Below are positions 57,109 to 64,000 of a DNA stretch of 64,000 nucleotides, piece by piece. Origin of the DNA: Macrotis lagotis (taxonomy: Eukaryota; Chordata; Mammalia; Peramelemorphia; Peramelidae); NCBI RefSeq assembly GCF_037893015.1, contig NC_133661.1, positions 224,907,157 to 224,971,156 on the forward strand, read 5' to 3'. Position 1 is the stretch's first letter, and every line of letters starts with the position of its first letter. The notes below the pieces were generated by a model. It made no database searches. It was not told the origin of the DNA and was given only the letters and a program-made list of their open reading frames with translations. A program made the translations under genes and the position numbers.

Positions 57109-57800
57109 TAGATCTTAAAAAATGATGGAGAAAATATTAATGATAAAGAGTAAGTAAATTTGAGTGTATCCAATATCCATTTTCCCCCCAGAGAATTGAT
57201 TGTTAAACATTTACTAGCACACACTCCTGATTAAAATCTTTGAAGGTGTCTTCCAATAGCAAGGAATGCTGAACAATGGAACAGGGACCAAAGAATCTGG
57301 GTTCTCATCCATACTCAGTCACTGATTTACCTGTGTTTCTTTCGGCAAGTCATCACCTTGCTGGGCCTTAGTTTCCTTATCTATAAGATAAACTAAAGAA
57401 AATTCTATCTTGAACATTCTTTATTCTTTTTCATATTGTATTGTCTACTTCCAGTTCTTACATTCTGTGTTCTAAGTTTTCTTTTTGTTTTTACAAACTA
57501 TGATTTATAAATCTATGGAGTCACCTTTCCTAGCGGCCTTGAAATAGGTAATTATCTGCTCCCTGCCACGAAACTATGATGTATGGTGCTGCTCGGAGAC
57601 TGGAAGACTGAATAAATATCTTTCCCAGGTGTCCCAACTGATTCACTGGCCAAATCCGAATTAGCAAAAATAGACTGTTTTAGGACAGTTAACCAGAGAA
57701 TTCAAGCCAAAAAAAGATCCAGAAAAACTTCTATGATATGAAATATTGAAGCAAAAGTAGGTTTGGCATTTATTGGGTGATTATAGAGATTCTATCTCTC
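57109..57800. other. Mostly unassigned intron 3 DNA
   Basis: A MIR core (GGCCTTAGTTTCCTTATC) is visible near 57365; otherwise nothing recognised. Confidence 0.4.
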
Positions 57801-57804
57801 TTTA

Positions 57805-58102
57805 TTGATATAGTGGAAAAGAGTACCAGGCCTGCGATCAGGAAGACCCACATTGACATCCAACCTCAAATATTTGCTAGCTATGAGACCCACATCATAT
57901 AACCTCTTTCTGCCTCATTTGTAAAAAAAAAATAATCATAATAATAATAATAATATCTACCTTCTAGCTTTGTTGTGAGACTGAAATGAATATTTGTAAG
58001 ATTATTAAAATTTTTATTATTAAAAGTATTAAAATGTGTTATTAAAAATAAAATTTGTAAGCTTTTCAAACCTAAAACTATAATAGAAATTCTACTAGTT
58101 TC

Positions 58103-58137
<35 letters not shown>

Positions 58138-58138
58138 G
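57805..58138 (+). repeat. Ther-1/MIR-like SINE with ATT microsatellites
   Basis: CAGGCCTGCGATCAGGAAGAC, CTGCCTCATTTGTAAAAA and ATA/ATT repeats at 57932-57955 and 58105-58137. Confidence 0.65.
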
Positions 58139-58259
58139 CTTTATTTAATCTATGTTTTCTGGATCTGACCAGACCTGGCATTAAACATAATGGGTATAGA
58201 TGCCCACCTAACAATGTGACCTGAAGACTACTTGGACATCCCTTTACACTAAAACACTG

Positions 58260-58470
58260 CATGATAATCATAGATGCAGAGCTGAAAGGGATCTAAGAAA
58301 CTATCTAGAAACTAGCTCTCTCATTGTACAGATGAAGAAACTGAAGTCTAGGAAGGTTGAGCAAGATTATACAAGGTACAAACATCAGAGGTGGGATTTT
58401 AACCCAAGTCCATTGAATCCCAGAGCTAGAAGACTTTTGACTATGCCACACTTTCCTCACCCACCTGGGT
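58260..58470 (-). repeat. Ther-1/MIR-like SINE
   Basis: CATTGTACAGATGAAGAAACTG and CCAAGTCCATTGAATCCCAG in antisense order. Confidence 0.65.
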
Positions 58471-58569
58471 GGGGCTATCATAGATGACTGAAGTATTACC
58501 ATTAGGTTTCTGTTCAATGAAGTTCTATCTTTGTTTAAATGAAGATCTATTTCTTCCCCCCCAAATATT

Positions 58570-58690
58570 CATAGAATCATAGATGGGACATTCAAGGTCA
58601 TCCAATCCAACACTCTTATTTTTTAACATGTAATGAAACAGACCAGGAAAGTTAAATCACTTGCCCAGGGTCACATCTGTAGTTTAATGG
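58570..58690 (-). repeat. MIR-like fragment
   Basis: ATAGAATCATAGATGGGACA and CACTTGCCCAGGGTCAC. Confidence 0.6.
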
Positions 58691-58885
58691 CATTACCTTT
58701 ACTAGTACCAAAGTGCTCTAATTCTGCCTTCAAAATTGTCATCTACTGTACAGGTGAGTTTTTTAGTTCCTCTCCATCCCCAAAGTAGTTTTCCTAGGGG
58801 AGAAAGGCTGGAAAAACTAAGAGGCTTCTGGACATTTTTTTGAGGAAGGACAGTGCCAGGAGAGGCTGAGGAACCTAAATAAAGC

Positions 58886-58940
<55 letters not shown>
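58886..58940. repeat. (AAT)n microsatellite
   Basis: About 18 uninterrupted AAT units. Confidence 0.97.
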
Positions 58941-58941
<1 letters not shown>

Positions 58942-59015
58942 GCAACCACTAGAAGAAAGAACTTTTCCTGTTTCACTATTTTGTTAGACTGAATCTTATT
59001 CTCCGCCATACTCAT

Positions 59016-59062
59016 ACATATATATACATATATATATGTATATATATATATATATATATTCC
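59016..59062. repeat. (AT)n-rich microsatellite
   Basis: Alternating AT with ATAC/ATG interruptions. Confidence 0.9.
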
Positions 59063-59455
59063 CAAATACTTCAATAGAGTCTTGTTCATGTCCTGTTCAC
59101 CTCTCTCTGAATACTCTATAGTGTTTCAATGTCCTTTCTAAATGTTTCAATGTCCTTTCTAAAGCATGCCACTAATAACTGAACCTAAGATTCCAGGTGG
59201 AGTTTGGATGATAATACTGTAATCTCCCAAATCCTAGACACTATGCCTTTACTAATGCAACCTAAAATCCCATTTGATTGTTTGGATTGCCATTTGTAAA
59301 AGACCTATGGCTAAATCATGGGGAGAAAAGGCCACAGGTCACTAGAGTTAGTACCATAGATTGCTACATAAGGAAAAGACCTTAGAGGTCATCCGGTCCA
59401 TATAAAATGTCCTCAAGTTCTCCCATCTTGTAGTCATGTGGCTGATGAAAACAAT
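59063..59455. other. Unassigned intron 3 DNA
   Basis: Contains a small tandem repeat of TTTCAATGTCCTTTCTAAA near 59126-59163; otherwise nothing recognised. Confidence 0.5.
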
Positions 59456-59457
59456 GA

Positions 59458-59548
59458 ACATGAACTTGGATAGACTTCAAAAGAAGGGGCTTGGAGTGCT
59501 GTAGTCCATAGGGTTATGGAAGAATTGGACACAACTGAACAACCATAT
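59458..59548 (+). repeat. RTE-type 3' tail fragment
   Basis: GTGCTGTAGTCCATAGGGTT and GAATTGGACACAACTGAAC resemble BovB/RTE 3' ends. Confidence 0.65.
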
Positions 59549-59607
59549 TAACATGCTTGTGGTTCATTGTACTAGTTTCCATTCCTGAATTTATGTTTTT
59601 TCTGCAG

Positions 59608-59710
59608 ATTTGGTATTCACCACCTTAATCCAAGTCTAATAAAAATCTTTAACCAGAACAGGGCTAAAGACAAATTTCTCCAGGAATGGAAAGAAGAGCT
59701 AATAGAGTGA
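59608..59710 (+). other. Candidate alternative exon in OTUB2 intron 3
   Basis: Preceded by a strong acceptor (ATGTTTTTTCTGCAG, AG at 59606-59607). Joined to exon 3 (which leaves AG), the frame stays open for 33 codons and stops with TGA at 59708-59710. That would yield a short otubain lacking the catalytic His. No donor is obvious at the end and no AATAAA lies close by. A run of this length without stops is not rare by chance, so this is speculative. Confidence 0.2.
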
Positions 59711-60400
59711 GACCACTAGGTGGCATGATCCTCCCCTATATTTGACAACCCTGGGGAAAAAAATGAGGTATTTATCTAGCCTGTGACTTCAGAAAAGAAA
59801 AATATGAAACATCCAAAACAACTTGTTCAAAATGATTATAAACCAACTGAAGAGCCTCCTTTGAGTATTAGCCTATTTAAATCTCAAGAGAGTACAATGA
59901 AGTTTCAGTTTTTCCAAGGAAAGAGCTGATAGAAAATCCTAACTAGAAGTGATTTTATATTAGAGAACCTAGGAAGTATTTTGGATGTTCTTAGAGGTGA
60001 AGGGATAACCTGTTATATTCCATATGCTCCATAAACTTGCCTCCAACATACCTTTTATTTCTTTGTGAAGGAGGAAAGACTGGGATTGAGAAAAGATTGG
60101 GAAAACATGTTTCTGACATACAACTGGTTAAGGGACCATCAGCAGTTCTCTGCATTTCAGTACCATCATCTGAAAAATGGGAATAATATTTTTGTGCTAC
60201 CTACTTCTAAAATATGTAAGGAAAGTATATCAGAAAGTTTAAACAGTTTAGATGAATATGAATTACTGTTGGGACTGTCTCTGTAATTGGGAACATGGGC
60301 TGCCTTTGGTGAAAGACCTGTCTTCCCTTTACTGAGATATGAGATGGAATAGCAATGGGGACATTGTGAACCCCAAATATGATAATGGAGGTAAAGCATA
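59711..60400. other. Unassigned intron 3 DNA
   Basis: No repeat named. A 73-codon open frame (60065-60286) has no recognisable content. Confidence 0.45.
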
Positions 60401-60855
60401 TTGTAAACTTTAAAGCTGTATATAAATGCCATTATTATTATTTATTATTTATCATCATCAGCCTACAATCACCTGATCTCCAATAATTTCATTCCCAGAA
60501 CCTTCTACTTCACTTCTGCTGAAATCAAACAGTATTTGTAGAGCAATATAGGAATGTGCTGATAAAGAGTTAATAACAAATTCTCCAGAAGAAAAAAAAC
60601 TCAAGTTTCATTTACATTATTAACATTTTCTAAAGTCTAAATAATCAACAAAACAATAAATTTAATCTTGATTTGTATCTTTTGGTTTCTGACGGGTAAA
60701 TTATTCACACTAAAACTTTAACAATAGCTGGTAAAAGCCAGTTCCAACACATCCCGTGGATAATGGACCTCAAGATTCTGGAGAACTTACATGAAGATGG
60801 TGTGCCTGATACATTGTTCACTGACCTCTAATCTTAAGATTCAAATCCCTTTCAG
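60401..60855. other. Unassigned DNA before exon 4
   Basis: A Ther-1-like end (GTATATAAATGCCATTATTA) near 60418; otherwise nothing recognised. Confidence 0.45.
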
Positions 60856-60940
60856 GTTTAAGGAACGTGTTCTACAGACCCCAAAAGATCTTTTAGCTGC
60901 TGGCTTTGAAGAACACAAATTCAGAAACTTCTTTAATGCT
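60856..60940 (+). CDS. OTUB2: OTUB2 exon 4 (residues 73-101)
   Basis: An 85-base exon with acceptor AAATCCCTTTCAG and a strong donor GTAAGT. The first base G completes the split codon from exon 3 (AG+G, Arg). The 28 codons that follow read FKERVLQTPKDLLAAGFEEH and then KFRNFFNA, matching the helical region after the OTUB2 catalytic Cys loop. It ends in phase 0. The following exon, expected to carry on with the segment before the catalytic His/Asn, was not found between 60941 and 64000, so the window stops inside intron 4. The gene is therefore partial: about 101 of some 234 residues. Confidence 0.95.
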
Positions 60941-61300
60941 GTAAGTAGCCATGAACTGACAGCCCAAATATCTGGATCAAAATACAAATAGGAAAGCAGG
61001 GCAGTAGTAGTAAGAAAGCATGAAGGCAATGACTGTGTGATCACAGTCAAGTCAAATTTTCAGAGCCTTGGTGTCCTGCAAAATGGAGATAAGGCTTAGA
61101 AATATTCCTAACAAGGGCATTAGCCTTTCTCTCACTATGAGGCCACATGAAGCTGATAACCATGAGTATCTGAGCTGTTTTCTAAACTTTCTCTTAAAAA
61201 CCCCTTTGTGTTGAAAAGTGGAGCAAGGGAGCTAGATGACACCACTTCCTGTCCAAATAGATTAGATTGGGGCACTCTGTGTGTGTGGCTTTCCCTGCAA
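60941..61300. other. Unassigned intron 4 DNA
   Basis: Nothing recognised. Confidence 0.45.

Positions 61301-61345
<45 letters not shown>
61301..61345. repeat. (CA)n microsatellite
   Basis: About 20 CA units with one TA interruption; the open frames across it are artefacts. Confidence 0.95.
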
Positions 61346-61352
<7 letters not shown>

Positions 61353-61984
61353 GTATTTTTGGGGGGTTTTTTGGTTTTTTGTTTCCCTGTATTTGTGCCC
61401 CAGGGAAGTCTTTATATCATCAAATCATGTTGTGAGCTACCTGAAGTCTTAGCTACCTAAAAACTGGAAGATTTTTATATCACCAGGTTAGCTACAAGTA
61501 TGACTTTGATAGTATCATCTAAGACCCCTATTCCTTAGACAGGCATATGTCTGATGTAGGATTCTGAAACTGGATACTTCTACTTGAAACATTCCATTAG
61601 AAACCCTGACCTCTAGGTACTATCATTTTGCTGGTTAGGACAGGGGAATAATTAGCACAATTAATTTATGAGTAGACGATGACAGGGGAAGAAAAGCTAG
61701 CCTGCCCTGCCTACCTACCATTTCTTCCTGATTCTCCTCCCCCCCCCCGTCCAAACTGTTCCTGCTATAAGGAGGAACCCAGGGAATAGGGGAGCATTTA
61801 TTATGTTCCTATGCCAAATTTGTGGGCATGAGAGAAGATCTCCATATATCATAGAATCCTGAACTCCTCAATTCAGTGATTATGGAAGCCAGAGGGGCTC
61901 CCATTCTTTCCCCTCCCACATATCTATTTTTAAAATAGTGAATAATGTATTCTATGGTATTAAAGTGGACAATAACAGCTCACA
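61346..61984. other. Unassigned intron 4 DNA
   Basis: Contains a C-run near 61740; no exon or named repeat seen. Confidence 0.45.
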
Positions 61985-62415
61985 TTTTTATTTTATTTTT
62001 AACATTTTTATGGTAAGCAATCAGATACAGGTTTAACATGTGCAATTATGTAAAGTGTTTCCTATATTAGTCATTCTGTAGAAGAAGACTCAAAAAAATG
62101 AGAGAGAATGAAAAATAGCATATTTCACTCTATATTCAAAAATTACCATATTTTTCTCTGGAGGTAGATAGAATACTTCATCATTACTCCTTTGGAATTG
62201 TCTTGGATCATTGTATTGCTGAGAATAGCTAAGTCATTCACAGTTCTTCCTTGAACAATATTGCTATTACTGTGTACAAAGTTCTCTTGGATCTGTTCAC
62301 TTTACTATGTAATGGAATAACAATTACAATCATATACCACAGCTTGCTTAGTCATTCCCCAACCGATAGGCATCCCTTTGATTTCCAGTTCTTAGACGCC
62401 ACAAAAAGACAGCTC
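61985..62415 (-). repeat. Old L1 3' end, antisense
   Basis: TTTGGAATTGTCTTGGATCA, CAGTTCTTCCTTGAACAATA and GTCATTCCCCAACCGATAGG match the older marsupial L1 3' region. Confidence 0.7.
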
Positions 62416-62600
62416 ACATTTTTAAAGGGTAGTGCATTTTGCTAGCATGAGATATCAGTAATATTAGCCCCATTTTGTATATAAGGAAACTTAGGATCAT
62501 AGAATTGAAATAACTCTCCTGGCTTCATAGACAAACAACAGAACCAAGCCTCAGCCTAGGTCATACAGTTAAAAGTTCAGGGCTCATTCCATGACAGCAG
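62416..62600 (-). repeat. MIR-like fragment
   Basis: TTTTGTATATAAGGAAACTTAG with a diverged head. Confidence 0.45.
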
Positions 62601-63084
62601 GCTATCACCACTACAACATACCTTAGGATAAATAAAATCATTACTTGTGACTTGGGTTCACTGTAGGTGCAAGGGGAATTGTGAGAAAGGAAGAACTGAA
62701 AGCAATCCTCTCTCTCTATTTTAAACAAAAGGAAATTGAAATGTGTATGTCTGTTTGTTGGCCAGAACTGATCAAAGATAGACATGGTATATAGATCGAT
62801 GCCTTCTATGAGAGGGCAGCAATGAACAAATCTGTAAAGTATTCACTATGAAAGTTACTCTATTATCACCCTTTCCTCTGTATCCTGCTCCACACTCATT
62901 TCTGAGCCGCCCCCCCCCCAAAGCCATGGCCCCAATTTCAGAATTACCCCCTCACCAGTTATGGGGGGTGGAACAGTACCCAGTAAAGAATGTGGACATT
63001 TTATGCACCCCAGGATTGTTTTGTATATGCTGTTTTGTCCTTCATTCTCAAAGACATCAGGAAGGTGAGGCTGTGACTTGCAAG
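62601..63084. other. Unassigned intron 4 DNA
   Basis: No OTUB2 exon 5 candidate; the 62848-63087 open frame is not recognisable. Confidence 0.45.
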
Positions 63085-63205
63085 TGAATTGGATTTAAGT
63101 GAGGGAGAGTTGTGCAAAGTCACCAGCCTCACTCTCTCCTCCAAAACCATCCAGGTCCAGTAGCAAGATATAGATCAGGACAACTGGAGATGACTCTGGA
63201 TGCAA
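63085..63205. repeat. Unnamed interspersed repeat, copy 2
   Basis: GAATTGGATTTAAGTGAGGG, GTGCAAAGTCACCAGCCTCA and CCAGTAGCAAGATATAGATC are collinear with 34255-34350; this copy is longer and better kept. Confidence 0.6.
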
Positions 63206-63439
63206 CAGGAGAGCTTTTCCTCAAATTGTATTCCAAAGCAGTCTATCAGAGCGTGCTTCATGCAGTAAACAATAACTGTTTGTTGAAGTTTTAACATTTT
63301 TAAGCACAAGGAAATGAGTTTAGAAATACACAATAACCTAGTTTTCTAAACTGATTGTTACTTCTTGGGGGATGAAGGAGAGGAAGGGAAATGAGTCATC
63401 ATTTTATAGTAGAAAGAATACTAGGCTGGAATCTGGGAA

Positions 63440-63697
63440 GGTCAGCTAGGTGGTGCAGTGGATTAAGTGTTAGGCCTGGAGTCAAAAAGGTTCATCTTCC
63501 TGAATTCAAATCTGGCCTCAGACATTTACTAGCTTGGCAAGTCATTTTGTCCTGTTTACCTCAGTTTCCTCATCTGTAAAGTGAACTGCAGAAGGAAATG
63601 GCAAACTACTCCACTATCTTTGCCAAGAAAACCCCAAATAGACTCTCAAAACACAAGAGACTCTCAAGACACAATTGAAAATGACTAAATAGCAAAA
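63440..63697 (+). repeat. Mar-1-like SINE
   Basis: GTCAGCTAGGTGGTGCAGTG head, TTTCCTCATCTGTAAAGTGA and AAAACCCCAAATAGACTCTC tail with a small local duplication (AAGAGACTCTCAAGACAC). Confidence 0.85.
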
Positions 63698-63749
63698 AGC
63701 TCTGAGGAACATAATAGCTTTAATATACAACTTTAAGATGTACACGTCT

Positions 63750-63906
63750 GGGGCAGCTAGGTGGTGCAGTGGATAAAGCACCAGCCTTGGAGTCAGGACT
63801 ACCTGGGTTCAAATCCAGTCTCAGACACTTAATAATTACCTAGCTGCGTGACCTCGAGCAAGCCACTTAACCCCATTTGCCTTGCAAAAAAAAAAACCCT
63901 AAAAAA
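63750..63906 (+). repeat. A-tailed SINE with 15-bp target duplication
   Basis: AAGATGTACACGTCT at 63735-63749 and AAGATGTACAAGTCT at 63907-63921 flank a complete copy. Confidence 0.93.
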
Positions 63907-64000
63907 AAGATGTACAAGTCTTTGGTTGTTTTATTTGGGTTTTTTTTTCACATAGAATCTCATTTAATTCTTACAATAACTTTGTAAAGATAGGCACTAT

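Noticed and set aside
60941..64000. Search for OTUB2 exon 5
   Set aside because: No segment with the expected continuation after FRNFFNA and flanking splice sites was found; the exon must lie to the right of the window.

Overview
The window is vertebrate nuclear DNA, almost certainly from a marsupial and probably an Australian lineage. It is AT-rich, intron-scale sequence. It is saturated with marsupial-type retroposons: A-tailed tRNA-derived SINEs of the WSINE1/WALLSI kind, Mar-1-like SINEs with RTE-type tails, Ther-1/MIR, L2, marsupial L1, RTE/BovB-like pieces and endogenous retroviruses. The species assignment is an inference from repeat content only.

The one clear cellular gene is OTUB2 (otubain-2, an OTU-family cysteine deubiquitinase) on the + strand. 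Exon 1 lies in a CpG-rich promoter near 31.3-31.5 kb and its coding part is only the start ATG, followed directly by a splice donor. Exon 2 (50923-51018), exon 3 (56136-56254, carrying the GDGNC catalytic-cysteine motif) and exon 4 (60856-60940) follow in compatible phases. They give residues 1-101 of a protein of about 234 residues in mammals. The remaining exons, with the catalytic His, lie beyond the right edge. Everything between these exons is intron: about 19.4 kb, 5.1 kb, 4.6 kb and more than 3 kb.

Layout. 0-31 kb: intergenic DNA upstream of OTUB2 with no supported cellular exon. It holds an old LTR-like cluster at 3.7-7.3 kb and a recent, heavily deleted endogenous betaretrovirus-like provirus at 10.2-13.2 kb on the minus strand. 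The provirus has two apparently identical 333-bp LTRs, a 6-bp target duplication, a tRNA-Phe-type primer site, an open truncated gag and env scraps. A long nest of L1 and SINE insertions fills 17.2-24.3 kb, and antisense L1 with SINEs fills 25.6-29 kb. 31.2-33.1 kb: OTUB2 CpG island and first exon. 33-51 kb: intron 1, with a solo LTR-like element (34.55-34.92 kb), a CR1/L3-like fragment, a small palindromic MITE-like element, a 5'-truncated L1 with a perfect 15-bp target duplication and a nested SINE (41.4-42.6 kb), and a decayed retroviral region (46.6-49.4 kb). 51-64 kb: coding exons 2-4 among microsatellites, L2, L1 and SINEs.

Most of the remaining open reading frames are chance frames inside repeats, microsatellites or the CpG island. 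I did not see a new multi-gene system. The most unusual items are the young defective provirus, with a hydrophobic in-frame extension ahead of gag, and a phase-compatible candidate alternative exon in OTUB2 intron 3.
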